Source: a bacterium (GTDB lineage: Bacteria > Zhuqueibacterota > QNDG01 > JAFGCO01). From it: DNA of 34,688 nt. How positions within the stretch are numbered: position 1 is the stretch's first letter; every line of letters starts with the position of its first letter. The DNA lies in contig JAFGGN010000026.1 in assembly GCA_016930535.1 (NCBI GenBank), positions 1 to 34,688 on the forward strand, given 5' to 3'. Under the pieces are notes generated by a model, which did no database searches, was not told where the DNA came from, and worked only from the letters and a program-made list of their open reading frames with translations. The position numbers and the translations under genes are program-made. Shown here in pieces: positions 1 to 8,711 of the stretch.

Positions 1-1000
1 AATTGACATAATGGGTCGTGGAAGGCTGTCTCGGATCGTCTTCGGTGTTTCCCACATCCCTGTCCGCATGCAGCGTAACGCCTCCGGTATACTTGGCCGC
101 GGCCATGACCCCGTCATCCAGCTGATTCGGGCATCCCCAGTCGTCCGAAACGGCGCGTGCGGAATGCGGCCCGTACCAGGCCAGGTGCGCCCTCATTTCA
201 AAACCCGGGGCATTGGGATCCGTACCGATCACATCGTTGATCGTGTTGCGGCCCCACGCCGAATTCGAGGCGCCCCAGTTATTGCCGCCCGCATACATGG
301 ATTCTCCGGCCAGCGAGTACCGGAACAGAAGCGCGAATGTCAGGCCGTTGATGGTCTGCTGATACTCGGTTCCGTCATTGTCCAGAATGCCGGTGTTTTT
401 CAGCACATAATCATAAATGTAGTAGTTGTTATGTTCCGGATGCGTGAAAACCAGCACCTTCTTCGTAATCGTGACGCCCATGGCCGTATGGCAGCGGATC
501 ACGAGCATCCGGTCCGCGGGCAGGTTCTCGTCCACCCGGTCCAGCACATCGTAATAATCGTTGACCGAGGCGCTTTGTCCGTCCACCACCACGATCGGAT
601 GATCGAACCGTCCCACGAGTTCGAAGGTCACGGCATCGAATATGGGCCGTTTCGGATATTCATTGACCTTGAGCCCCGTGTTCACGACCATGTACGGAAA
701 GGTCCGGTCCAGAACCGAACTGTAGTAATCCTTGCAGCCCATCCACATGCCCAGGGCCCGCATGGTCCACTGATGATATACGCTGTATTCTCCCGGCCAT
801 GAAAAAGTGTTGTTGTTCTGTTCGGTTCCGCCGGTTTCTCCCTCGGATCCCTGCTCGGAGAAATAACTGTGCAGGGAATTGATGCGCAGCCATTTCAGTT
901 CGCCGGAGGCGCCGATGGCCTGGCCGTAAAGGGATATGCCGCTGCTCACGAGCACGATGAAGAGTACGAGCAGCCATATGCAGTTTTTATATAATTTCAT
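1..1000 (-). CDS. Secreted protein of unknown function, C-terminus beyond the window
   Basis: The reading frame opens at the ATG at 998-1000 and stays open for 333 codons to the window edge, so the C-terminus is missing. An AAAGAGG-like ribosome binding site lies just upstream. The N-terminus is a clear Sec signal peptide (KLYKN, then a hydrophobic run, cleavage probably near SLYGQ). The mature part is rich in Trp, Tyr, Asn and Gly and has no catalytic motif I recognise. It starts 20 bp after the stop of the TonB-dependent receptor on the same strand, so the two are probably co-transcribed. By analogy with such pairs in FCB bacteria it may be a surface or outer-membrane partner of the receptor; that is inference. 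A T9SS sorting domain could exist in the unseen part. The long plus-strand frame opposite it is a shadow. Confidence 0.8.
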   Translation of the reverse strand, partial: MKLYKNCIWLLVLFIVLVSSGISLYGQAIGASGELKWLRINSLHSYFSEQGSEGETGGTEQNNNTFSWPGEYSVYHQWTMRALGMWMGCKDYYSSVLDRTFPYMVVNTGLKVNEYPKRPIFDAVTFELVGRFDHPIVVVDGQSASVNDYYDVLDRVDENLPADRMLVIRCHTAMGVTITKKVLVFTHPEHNNYYIYDYVLKNTGILDNDGTEYQQTINGLTFALLFRYSLAGESMYAGGNNWGASNSAWGRNTINDVIGTDPNAPGFEMRAHLAWYGPHSARAVSDDWGCPNQLDDGVMAAAKYTGGVTLHADRDVGNTEDDPRQPSTTHYVN

Positions 1001-1020
1001 AAAGCAGCCTCTTTTTGGTT

Positions 1021-4000
1021 TTAATTCAGATCAAAGGAAATGCGGAGCCCGTAATATATCTGCCTGGGATCCAGAAACGTGAACGAATCCTGGTTGGGCA
1101 TATCGATATAGGCCTTGTCGTCCAGGACTTTGTTCATCCGGGCCTTATCCACATTCTGCCAGGCATTGTCCACGTATTCCATGTAGCGGCCGGTCGTCGA
1201 TTCATAGTAAATCACGCCCGGATCGCCCTCATCCACTGCTTCGTCGATAATGCCCCTCGAGAACATGGGCTGGTACGGAACCCCGTGTTTTCGATAATCC
1301 CCGATCCGGTCGTCGCCCGGAATATTGTCATATGCGTCACTTTTCGGCAAATGCAGGCTGTCATAATAGTACTGCTGGTCACTGGCCCTTCCGCCGAAAT
1401 TGTTCATGGACATGAACTTGTTGTTGAAGAGATTGTCGATATCCATGAATGCCATGATCCGGATCTTGCTGAGCTGAACTGTTTTGCTCAGGCGCAGCAG
1501 CGTATTATATCTGTCCACCCGCTGCACATTGTTGATCACACCGGTCTCATTCTTCGGATTCCAGGTCTGCCACTGCCCGGCCTGCCAGTCCGTCAGAATA
1601 TTAAGCAGCAGGCTGCCTGCCGGATAAAAACCCGCGAATTTGAATCCGTAATCATCCGGTGTGAAAAAGGACACGTTCAGGCGCGCATAGGGCGTGGGAA
1701 GCGGGCGCTGCTGATACAGATTCGTTGTCTGTTCGTCATACCGTTTCTGCTGCGACGGATCCTGGTATATATACTGCCACCCGAAATAACCGGAAGTGGT
1801 CACCTGATAGGTGTAATTGGCGAAAAAAGTCCACCATCTTCCGCGTGTTTTACGGACCGTGGCTTCAAAACCGCGAATGTCCGCGTAGCTGTTGCTGGTG
1901 ATTTTATTGTATTCGATGCCGCCGGTCGATGTGTACCGTGTGACGTTCTGCTGATCCTGAATGTCATGATAGAATGCCGCAGCCTGCACGAGAATGTCGC
2001 CGGGCAGCGAATGATCGTAGCCCAGCTCATAGGAAATGGTTTTGGCCAGAACCAGGTCCGGATCGCCCAGGGAAGACAGCCGGTGATCCGTGGCGCGGCT
2101 GATATTAAACAGGCTTTCATAGGTCGGCATCTGTTTGAAATGTCCGTAATTGAAAAAGAGTTTACTGTTTTCCGTGATCGGATGTGAAATGCCCAGGCGC
2201 GGGCTCAGCTGCCACTGGGCCTTGGATTCGACAGTGTTGAATTCAAGACTTTCATCGTATTTCGACGTGAAAAACAACCGGTCATAAGGATCCACATCCC
2301 ACCATTCCGTATTGGAATCGCTGTAGTCCAGGCGAAGACCGGCGTTCATGATGAATCCCTTGGTCTCCAGCTTGTTCTGTACGTACATCGCTGCCCTGAC
2401 GGGAAAAATATGGTAATTCACCCGCGTGTCGAAGCGCGAGTTGGAATACGGGGCAATGGTGCCGTAATCCAGGTCCAGATCGTTGTATACGAGCTCGACA
2501 CCCGCCTTCATCAGATTATTGAAGTTGAGCTGGCTCGTGATATCGGCCTTCAGCGTGGTAGCTGCGACCACCGAGCTGTCCCGCTTCTTGCAGGTGAATC
2601 CGCCGAATATCATGCTGGTGATACCGACCTCGTCATCCCAGTCGTATCCGAACGGTGCCTCGTCCACGAAGTATCCGGGCGCAATCTCGTATTTTTTGGT
2701 TTTATCCCTGAAGGCCGGCGGGCCCGTCTTGTAATCCCTGACAAAATATTCCAGCGATACCTCATAAAATGTCTTGCTGTTCAGCATATGATGCAGTTTG
2801 GCGGAAAAGGCCTTGTGCCCGATGTCCGCCAGGCTGAATTCCCCTGTTCCGAACAGACGCGCATACCGGTCCTCCATGGAACCCGATATCTCGGTGGGTG
2901 TGCGCAGATTGTAAATATCCACCCAGTCCGGATTGTTGTTGTCCACATCCCAGTTTTTCGCCATTCTGAACTGTTTTCCGATTATGGACGATAATGTCAG
3001 TTTCATGGACCGGGATATGTCGGATGTGACTTTCAGGGTCCAGTCATAATCCACGTAATCGGGCCGTGTCAGGGGAACCAGAAGCATTTCCCTCAGTTTC
3101 CGGTACGATGTGAAAAACCGCAGATCGCCGAGGCGTTCGCCGATAAAGGGAACCGGACCGCCCAGACCGGCATCGATATTGTAATCCGGCTGCGAATAAT
3201 CGGGTTCCTTCCGCGTTTCCCACATGAACTTGCGCTGGGCATTGATGGGCGTCAGATCATTGTCCGGATCCGAATCGCTCATCAGCTCTTCAGAGACCTT
3301 GTTCCAACCCTTGAAATACGGAAACTGATCCTGGGTATACTTGTCCCAGGCCCCGTTGTCCGTACCGGTCCAGCAGACTTCGTTGTCGTAATAGGGTTTC
3401 AGCCAGCCGGAATTCGGATCGAACGGTGATATGCCGAAATGTTTGGGAGCCGGCGGGCTGTATCTGAACTCCGCGTTCCCGTGATAGGTTGATTTGTCGC
3501 CTTCCCGGGTCACCACGTTCACGATACCCGAACGCACCTGTCCGTATTCCGCATTGAATCCGCCGCGTTCGATGCTGATTTCCTTGACCGCACTCAGGGC
3601 CACCGTGGAAATGGGCAGGTTGTTTCTCGGATCACGCAGCGTGACACCGTCCATGAGAACCAGGGCCTCCCCTGCCTGTCCGCCGCGGATTTCGAGACCA
3701 TTCTGAACGCCGGCCTGCAATCCGGCCACGCTTGCGATATTGGTCACAGGAAGCGATTCGACTTCTTCCGCGGTCACGGCCACCACACTGCTGGCCACAT
3801 CGTCCCTGATCAGGTTTTTTTCCGCGACAACGGTCACGGTTTCGCCTTCGATGGCTTCCATGTTCATTTCAACGTTCACACGCGCAGACTGGTCAATGCG
3901 CACGCGCACATCCGTCACGGCAACCGGTGTATACCCGATCACCGACACGTGGACATTGTACGTGCCCGGCGGAATGTAAAGAATTGTATAATTCCCGTCT

Positions 4001-4185
4001 ACGTCCGCCGCCGCACCCAGTGTGGTCCCCTCGATCACCACATTGGCACCGGGCAGCGGCTCTCCTGTCGACTGGTCGACCACAGTGCCCGTAATCTTTC
4101 CTGTCGTGCCTGCCCAGGCCGGAAAGCAGCAAAACACTCCGATCAAGAGACCGAGAAGGACAATTCCTGTTGTTCGATAACGCAT
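1021..4185 (-). CDS. TonB-dependent outer-membrane receptor with CarboxypepD_reg-like domain
   Basis: A 1054-residue protein that should form a TonB-gated outer-membrane beta-barrel for uptake of an unknown ligand. Visible order: Sec signal peptide (about residues 1-26, ending PAWA), a carboxypeptidase-regulatory-like domain (about 28-115, with GTVVDQSTGEPLPGANV), a plug domain (about 118-230, with LEIRGGQ and VLMDGVTLRDPR), then a long barrel. The start at 4183-4185 is chosen because GGAGG sits 7 nt upstream. A GTG two codons earlier would put the same site only 1 nt from the start. The next gene follows after 20 bp, suggesting an operon. A possible promoter lies at 4273-4301. Architecture matches large SusC-like/Oar-like receptors, but no SusD partner is visible, so the substrate cannot be named. 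Confidence 0.92.
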   Translation of the reverse strand: MRYRTTGIVLLGLLIGVFCCFPAWAGTTGKITGTVVDQSTGEPLPGANVVIEGTTLGAAADVDGNYTILYIPPGTYNVHVSVIGYTPVAVTDVRVRIDQSARVNVEMNMEAIEGETVTVVAEKNLIRDDVASSVVAVTAEEVESLPVTNIASVAGLQAGVQNGLEIRGGQAGEALVLMDGVTLRDPRNNLPISTVALSAVKEISIERGGFNAEYGQVRSGIVNVVTREGDKSTYHGNAEFRYSPPAPKHFGISPFDPNSGWLKPYYDNEVCWTGTDNGAWDKYTQDQFPYFKGWNKVSEELMSDSDPDNDLTPINAQRKFMWETRKEPDYSQPDYNIDAGLGGPVPFIGERLGDLRFFTSYRKLREMLLVPLTRPDYVDYDWTLKVTSDISRSMKLTLSSIIGKQFRMAKNWDVDNNNPDWVDIYNLRTPTEISGSMEDRYARLFGTGEFSLADIGHKAFSAKLHHMLNSKTFYEVSLEYFVRDYKTGPPAFRDKTKKYEIAPGYFVDEAPFGYDWDDEVGITSMIFGGFTCKKRDSSVVAATTLKADITSQLNFNNLMKAGVELVYNDLDLDYGTIAPYSNSRFDTRVNYHIFPVRAAMYVQNKLETKGFIMNAGLRLDYSDSNTEWWDVDPYDRLFFTSKYDESLEFNTVESKAQWQLSPRLGISHPITENSKLFFNYGHFKQMPTYESLFNISRATDHRLSSLGDPDLVLAKTISYELGYDHSLPGDILVQAAAFYHDIQDQQNVTRYTSTGGIEYNKITSNSYADIRGFEATVRKTRGRWWTFFANYTYQVTTSGYFGWQYIYQDPSQQKRYDEQTTNLYQQRPLPTPYARLNVSFFTPDDYGFKFAGFYPAGSLLLNILTDWQAGQWQTWNPKNETGVINNVQRVDRYNTLLRLSKTVQLSKIRIMAFMDIDNLFNNKFMSMNNFGGRASDQQYYYDSLHLPKSDAYDNIPGDDRIGDYRKHGVPYQPMFSRGIIDEAVDEGDPGVIYYESTTGRYMEYVDNAWQNVDKARMNKVLDDKAYIDMPNQDSFTFLDPRQIYYGLRISFDLN

Positions 4186-4272
4186 TTCCACACTCCTCCA
4201 TGTTAAATGGGTTCAAACGGAACGAATACAACACATCGGCAATGTCGGATCAGGATTTAAAACAAGTAGTAC

Positions 4273-4301
4273 AATATAGGCCGATGAAAACAAAAAAGCA
4301 A
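4273..4301 (-). promoter_or_regulatory. Possible sigma70-type promoter for the TonB receptor
   Basis: Read on the minus strand: TTGCTT (4296-4301), 17 bp spacer, TATATT (4273-4278). The -10 is good and the -35 matches at only three positions. It lies about 90 bp upstream of the receptor start. The 262-bp gap here separates divergent genes and must also drive the plus-strand gene, for which I see no convincing promoter. Confidence 0.35.
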
Positions 4302-4447
4302 TACAAAACAAACCCATCCCATCACATTGAGCCGGTTTTTCACTGCAGGATAACCGGTGCCCCGCCATTACGCCGGTTTGAACATTACCCTTTGTTTTCT
4401 TCCCCATTTTTTTATATTTTATACCCGAAAACAATCCGATCCACTCA

Positions 4448-5872
4448 ATGGGCGCAGGCATCATCCTGAATAAAACCATGCATAAAATCATGATTCCCAA
4501 AAACCTCCGGCCCCTGCTGACAAGCCTGGGTAAATTCGGCGAGGATCTGAACATGCCGGTTTACGCGGTCGGCGGATTCGTACGCGACTGCATGCTTAAA
4601 AGGCCCGGCGGGGAAATCGATTTTGTGGTCGTCGGAGACGGCCCGGCCTTCGCGGAGCACGCGAAGGACCGGCTAGGCGGTCACAGCTATGTGGTGTATC
4701 AGCGCTTCGGCACTGCTTCGTTCCTGCACGACAATCTGAAACTCGAATTCGTATCCGCCCGAAAGGAATCCTACAGGGACAGTTCGCGTAATCCGGACGT
4801 GAGTAAAACCACGCTCGAAGAGGATTTGAAACGCCGCGACTTCACCATGAATGCCATGGCCATGGACCTGGGGCCCAAGAGTCCGGGAAAGGTCACCGAT
4901 CCGTTTCACGGCGCGGAGGACATCCGCAAGAAACGGATACGTACGCCCCTGGAACCGGAAGCCACGTTTTCTGAGGATCCCCTGCGCATACTCCGGGCCG
5001 CACGTTTTGCCAGCCAGCTTCACTTTGAGATCGATCAGGACACGAAACGGGCCATGAGCGCAACGGGCGAACGGCTGAAAATCGTGTCCCAGGAACGGAT
5101 AACGGACGAACTCCTGAAAATCCTGTCCCACGATCAGCCGTCTGTCGGATTTTTCATCCTGCTTGAAACCGGCGTGCTCGACATCATTCTGCCCGAACTC
5201 AGCCATCTGGTCGGCGTCGAACAGCGGGACGATCATCATCACAAGGATGTGTTCGAGCATACCATGAAGGTCCTGGACAACATCTCGGGCATGACAGACG
5301 ACCTGCTCCTGCGGTTCACGGCCCTGATGCACGATATCGGCAAGCCGCGTGTCAAAAAGTACGTTGAAGGCACCGGATGGACGTTTCACGGGCACGAGAT
5401 GGTCGGCGTCCGCATGCTCAAGAAAATCGTACCCAGGCTGAAGCTGCCCAACACGTACCTGAAATACAGCCAGAAACTTACGGGCCTGCACATGCGCCCC
5501 ATTCAGCTCATCGGCGAAGAGGTCACGGACTCGGCTATCCGAAGGCTGATCGTTCATGCGGGACCGGATATCCAGGACCTGATGACGCTCTGCCGCGCCG
5601 ATATCACATCCGGCAATCCCGCGCGCGTTCAGAAACATCTCTCCAATTTCGATTATGTGGTCGAGCGCATGAACGAAGTGGAAGAAAAGGACCGCCTGCG
5701 GATGTTTCAGTCCCCGGTACGCGGTGACGAGATCATGACCGTATGCGGCCTGGAACCCGGACCCGAAGTCGGACGTTTGAAAGGATTGATCGAAGAGGCC
5801 ATACTGGAGGGTCATATTCCCAATGAACACGATGCGGCCCTGGACTACCTGATGAAAATAAATAACCGGTGA
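4448..5872 (+). CDS. cca: CCA tRNA nucleotidyltransferase / poly(A) polymerase family protein with HD domain
   Basis: Class II nucleotidyltransferase that adds or repairs the 3' CCA of tRNAs in the cytoplasm (poly(A) polymerase is the alternative within the same family). The N-terminal head has VGGFVRD (residues 41-47) followed by the metal-binding ExD in GEIDFVV, then RRDFTMNAMAM, the usual motif after the catalytic palm. A downstream HD phosphohydrolase domain shows the HHHHKD...FEHT and ALMHDIGKP motifs. Length, 474 residues, fits bacterial HD-containing CCA enzymes. The start is uncertain: ATG at 4448, 4478 and 4490 are all in frame and none has a clear ribosome binding site. The conserved domain begins near residue 35, so any would work. 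The corrinoid adenosyltransferase starts 4 bp after its stop. Confidence 0.9.
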   Translation: MGAGIILNKTMHKIMIPKNLRPLLTSLGKFGEDLNMPVYAVGGFVRDCMLKRPGGEIDFVVVGDGPAFAEHAKDRLGGHSYVVYQRFGTASFLHDNLKLEFVSARKESYRDSSRNPDVSKTTLEEDLKRRDFTMNAMAMDLGPKSPGKVTDPFHGAEDIRKKRIRTPLEPEATFSEDPLRILRAARFASQLHFEIDQDTKRAMSATGERLKIVSQERITDELLKILSHDQPSVGFFILLETGVLDIILPELSHLVGVEQRDDHHHKDVFEHTMKVLDNISGMTDDLLLRFTALMHDIGKPRVKKYVEGTGWTFHGHEMVGVRMLKKIVPRLKLPNTYLKYSQKLTGLHMRPIQLIGEEVTDSAIRRLIVHAGPDIQDLMTLCRADITSGNPARVQKHLSNFDYVVERMNEVEEKDRLRMFQSPVRGDEIMTVCGLEPGPEVGRLKGLIEEAILEGHIPNEHDAALDYLMKINNR

Positions 5873-5876
5873 TCCG

Positions 5877-6416
5877 ATGCGGATTTCCACTAAAAAAGGC
5901 GATCACGGCATAACTTCACTGTGCGGAGGCAGCCAGGTGTCCAAGAACCATCCGCTGATGCATGTGTTAGGGGACCTGGACGAGCTGAGCGCCGTCCTGG
6001 GCATGCTGATCAATGTCCTGCCCGCCTCCATGAAGGATGCGGCGGATGATGTACGCGACATTCAAAGGAGCCTGAGTCACATGGGTGCGCGCCTGTCGGC
6101 CCTCAGGACCGGAGCGGCTTCGGGTGAATCACTCGAGCCCGCCATACACATCCTGGAATCCCTCATCACGGCCATGGAAGACCGGCTTCCGCCGTTAAAA
6201 TCCTTCATCCTCCCCGGCGGTCACGAATCCGCATCCCGCGCCCACCTGGCCCGCACCGTATGCCGCCGCGCGGAGCGGCAGCTCACCGGGATGCTGGTCG
6301 ATGAAGACCGGCTGAATGATTCCGGGGATATTTCGGCCTATATCAACAGGCTCTCGGATTATCTTTTTTTGCTGGCGAGGCGGTGTAATGCCGAGACGGG
6401 AATTACCGGGGAATGA
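5877..6416 (+). CDS. PduO-type ATP:cob(I)alamin adenosyltransferase
   Basis: Transfers the 5'-deoxyadenosyl group of ATP to cob(I)alamin, making coenzyme B12 in the cytoplasm. Recognised from the N-terminal TKKGDHG/TSLCGG nucleotide-binding motif, LDELSAVLG, the central FILPGGHESASRAHLARTVC block with RRAER, and the C-terminal YINRLSDYLFLLAR helix. At 179 residues it is close to the usual length of the family. It starts 4 bp after the nucleotidyltransferase stop and is probably co-transcribed with it; GGTGAT overlapping that stop may serve as a weak ribosome binding site. The usual second Asp of the TKTGDDG motif is His here. No B12-dependent enzyme is seen in the window. Confidence 0.92.
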   Translation: MRISTKKGDHGITSLCGGSQVSKNHPLMHVLGDLDELSAVLGMLINVLPASMKDAADDVRDIQRSLSHMGARLSALRTGAASGESLEPAIHILESLITAMEDRLPPLKSFILPGGHESASRAHLARTVCRRAERQLTGMLVDEDRLNDSGDISAYINRLSDYLFLLARRCNAETGITGE

Positions 6417-6733
6417 GGACGGAACGGCCTGTCGGGTCTTTGGGTCGGAGCGTGAAACGGAGAGGCGGAGAAAAAGATAGTTCAAACCGCAAAGACGCAG
6501 AGGACGCAAAGAAAGAGTTGAAGCATAAAAGGGTAGAAGGGGAAAATCATCAAAGTTTGAACGTTTCTATTCTTTGGGGATGGGCAGCGGGGCCCCATAT
6601 ACTCATATACCCATTTACCCTTCTACTGCTTTTAAGTGGTCCGCCGTCCGCGTTCGTTATATAGGGGGTGCGAGGCCCCTTTCCACCTGTAAACGGACAG
6701 GCATACAGAAATTAACTGAAACGAAAAGCGCCT
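6417..6733. other. Intergenic region with repeat modules, no gene
   Basis: No credible gene. It holds purine-rich repeats of the kind often seen between genes of environmental bacteria: CGGAGAGGCGGAG near 6455 and a CGCAAAGACGCAGAGGACGC tract near 6488. It also carries the minus-strand copy A of the composite repeat (6577-6653). Short open frames across it encode low-complexity peptides and look spurious. Confidence 0.6.
6577..6653 (-). repeat. Composite intergenic repeat, copy A
   Basis: Read on the minus strand it runs CGCGGACGGCGGACC, CTTAAAAGCAGTA, then GGGTATATGAG and a GC-rich stretch. The same blocks in the same order occur on the plus strand at 34563-34640 and on the minus strand at 7322-7432. 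It lies wholly between genes. There is no open frame, target-site duplication or transposase that would make it an insertion sequence. Confidence 0.7.
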
Positions 6734-7114
6734 ATGGAATGGACAATCAAAGTCGACAAAGAAAAACAAGTTGTTGAAATCGTGACCGGCGGCCTTGCGG
6801 ACAAAAACGGATCACTCGGCATGGTAGGAGCGATTGTGTCCGTATCGATGGAAAATGACATTAAAAACATATTGATCGATCACAGGAACATTCAATCGGT
6901 TTCCGGAGACACATTTGAAGTCTATGACCGGCCGAAACAATTCCAGGAAACCGGCGGAACCTACGAGATCAGGATTGCCGAAGTCATCAAACCGGAACAT
7001 AGTAAATTCTTTCAATTCCTGGAGACCGTATTTGTCAACCGCGGTTTCTCATTCAAACTGTTTTTCGATAAAAATTCCGCATTACAGTGGCTTTTAAGGA
7101 ATGAATGCCCCTGA
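6734..7114 (+). CDS. SpoIIAA/STAS-like small cytoplasmic protein
   Basis: A 126-residue protein without signal peptide or membrane segment. The pattern of short strands and helices, the RIAEVIKPEHSKFFQFLETVFVNRGF region and the C-terminal ALQWL resemble the SpoIIAA-like/STAS-like family of unknown function, whose members usually end with a similar helix. It stands alone on the plus strand between two repeat-containing intergenic regions and points toward the end of the hut operon. No strong ribosome binding site precedes the ATG at 6734, so the start is moderately sure. The function is unknown. Confidence 0.8.
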   Translation: MEWTIKVDKEKQVVEIVTGGLADKNGSLGMVGAIVSVSMENDIKNILIDHRNIQSVSGDTFEVYDRPKQFQETGGTYEIRIAEVIKPEHSKFFQFLETVFVNRGFSFKLFFDKNSALQWLLRNECP

Positions 7115-7265
7115 GCGTTCCGGCAGCACAAACACCCGGTCCGCAATCCATCGAAGAATAACCGCAGACGCGACGAGGATGCAAAAATTGAGCAGAAGGG
7201 TCAAAGAGTGATTGGAGTTATACACAGGGGCACGGCGTACCGCTCCCTTGTGCAGTCTACGATCC

Positions 7266-7330
7266 TGTTTTTTTGTTTTGAATTTGTTGTTTGTAATTTA
7301 TTTGTTTTTAGAATTTGTAATTTGAGATTT
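7266..7330. repeat. Low-complexity T/G-rich tract
   Basis: A run of TTTG/AATTTG-like units. On the minus strand it reads as repeated CAAATT/ACAAAT words. It directly adjoins copy B of the composite repeat. Copy C at the window end also runs into AAAATCCCAAAT, the start of what looks like the same tract. Confidence 0.6.
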
Positions 7331-7432
7331 GCCGCGGTCCGCCGTCCTGCTGTCCGCGGTCTTCTTTCAGGGGGACGGGACACGGAGACTCATATACCCA
7401 TTAATCATATACCCATATAGTGTTTTTAAGTC
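7322..7432 (-). repeat. Composite intergenic repeat, copy B
   Basis: Read on the minus strand: CTTAAAAACACTATATGGGT, then ATGGGTATATGAGTC, CGTGTCCCGTCCCCCT, AAAGAAGACCGCGGAC and GGCGGACCGC. It aligns over about 100 bp with plus-strand positions 34586-34688, with scattered substitutions and a short insertion. Copy A matches its left half. Confidence 0.75.
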
Positions 7433-7475
7433 ATCCTTGGTCCATAAGTGCAAGGACTGAATCCGTCCCGAGAAA

Positions 7476-8711
7476 TCAATCCCCCACTTCCCCCCGCTTC
7501 ACCACTGTTCTCACCAAATTCGTCCCAAAATAATAGGGAATCTGCGCAGCATTTTGCACATCGAGCAAAATCAAATCCGCCTGTTTGCCCGGTTCGAGCG
7601 AGCCGAGCTGCTTTCCTCTGTCCACGGCCCACGCTGCGTTGAACGTGGAGGCGGTCACGGCTTCCTCCGCCGTCATCCCCAGTTTTCGGACAGCCAAAGC
7701 GATCATCATCTGCATCGAGAAGCAGGGGCATGATCCGGGATTGAAATCAGTCGCCAGTGCCACAGGAACGCCATGATCCGAGATCATTTTAAAATCGGCA
7801 TGGGATTGCGAATTCAGAAAAAACGAAGCGCCCGGCAGCAAAATAGCGACTGTCCCATGGCTTCGCATGAGGTCGAGCTGTGCAGGGGAAATCCGGTCCA
7901 GGTGCTCTGCGGATACTGCGTCCAGAGACGCCGCCATACCCGCAGCCCCGAGATCGTGAAATTGTCCCGCATGAATCTTTAGTTTATAGCCGGCCGCGGC
8001 TGCCGTTTCGAGAATTTTGCGGGATTCTTCAAGTGTAAAGGCACCCTCCTCGCAAAACACGTCACAGAATTCCGCCTGATCCTTGAACCGTTCCAGCGCC
8101 TTGTGGATGATCCAGTCCACATATGCATTCCGATTCGTCGCAGACGGGACAGTGTGTGCGCCGAGAAATGTGGAAATCACATCAAGCGGCCCCTCCTGTT
8201 TGAGTGCGTTGATTACACGCAGGAGCCTCCCCTCGGTTTCCTCATCCAGGCCGTAACCGGTTTTAATCTCGACGGCCGTTGTACCGTGGTCGAACATCTG
8301 CCGGATTCTTCGGCGGGAAAGCGCCATCAATTCGTCGAATTCTGTCTTCCGCGTCGCCGCCACTGTCGCGTGGATGCCGCCGCCCCGGTTCAGGATATCG
8401 AGATAGGTCAATCCGGTTTGCCGCATCACCATCTCGTTCTCCCGCGATCCGGCGAAGACCAGATGCGTGTGCGGATCGATAAAACCGGGCATGACCAGTC
8501 GTCCTTCCGCATCGAGGATTTTCCGTCCGCAGTACTTGCGGGTGAGAACAGCCGTCTCGCCCGCTTCCACAACAACGCCGCCATCCGCCGCAAGCGCGCC
8601 GCCTGCGACAGCACCGTTGTCCCGCATTTCTGCGCCGCTCCTGGGACGATCCGGCCCCGCCAGGGTCAGGAGTTCGGACGCGTTCACAATAAGAAGATCG
8701 ACCTCTTTCAT
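7476..8711 (-). CDS. hutI: Imidazolonepropionase
   Basis: Third step of histidine degradation: hydrolyses 4-imidazolone-5-propionate to N-formimino-L-glutamate in the cytoplasm. It is a metal-dependent amidohydrolase of 411 residues, the usual length. Visible motifs are DPHTHLVFAG (metal ligands His81 and His83), EIKTGYGL, FLGAHTVP, the HAGQFHDLG metal-ligand region and DFNPGSCP near the C-terminus. Its ATG overlaps the ftcD stop in an ATGA, so the two are translationally coupled. It is the last gene of the hut operon. A three-glycine, alanine-rich stretch near residues 34-46 is slightly unusual but lies in the small composite domain. Confidence 0.96.
   Translation of the reverse strand: MKEVDLLIVNASELLTLAGPDRPRSGAEMRDNGAVAGGALAADGGVVVEAGETAVLTRKYCGRKILDAEGRLVMPGFIDPHTHLVFAGSRENEMVMRQTGLTYLDILNRGGGIHATVAATRKTEFDELMALSRRRIRQMFDHGTTAVEIKTGYGLDEETEGRLLRVINALKQEGPLDVISTFLGAHTVPSATNRNAYVDWIIHKALERFKDQAEFCDVFCEEGAFTLEESRKILETAAAAGYKLKIHAGQFHDLGAAGMAASLDAVSAEHLDRISPAQLDLMRSHGTVAILLPGASFFLNSQSHADFKMISDHGVPVALATDFNPGSCPCFSMQMMIALAVRKLGMTAEEAVTASTFNAAWAVDRGKQLGSLEPGKQADLILLDVQNAAQIPYYFGTNLVRTVVKRGEVGD

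Larger units (their letters stand above)
7115..7475. other. Intergenic region with repeat modules, no gene
   Basis: This lies between convergent genes. It contains copy B of the composite repeat (7322-7432) and a T/G/A low-complexity tract (about 7266-7330). The minus-strand stretch 7120-7210 can be read as a hydrophobic peptide (SLTLLLNFCILVASAVILRW) that might be a membrane-protein remnant, but it has no start or context. No clear terminator is visible for either flanking gene. Confidence 0.5.

Noticed and set aside
1015..2187. Long plus-strand frame opposite the TonB receptor, and similar frames opposite the nucleotidyltransferase (4673-5890), hut genes and pectinesterase
   Set aside because: They lie antisense to genes with clear motifs and have no recognisable domains; GC-biased codon use creates such shadows.
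6413..6777. Short plus-strand frames across 6413-6777
   Set aside because: They translate the repeat modules (RKDAEDAKKE-like peptides), a familiar source of spurious hypothetical proteins.
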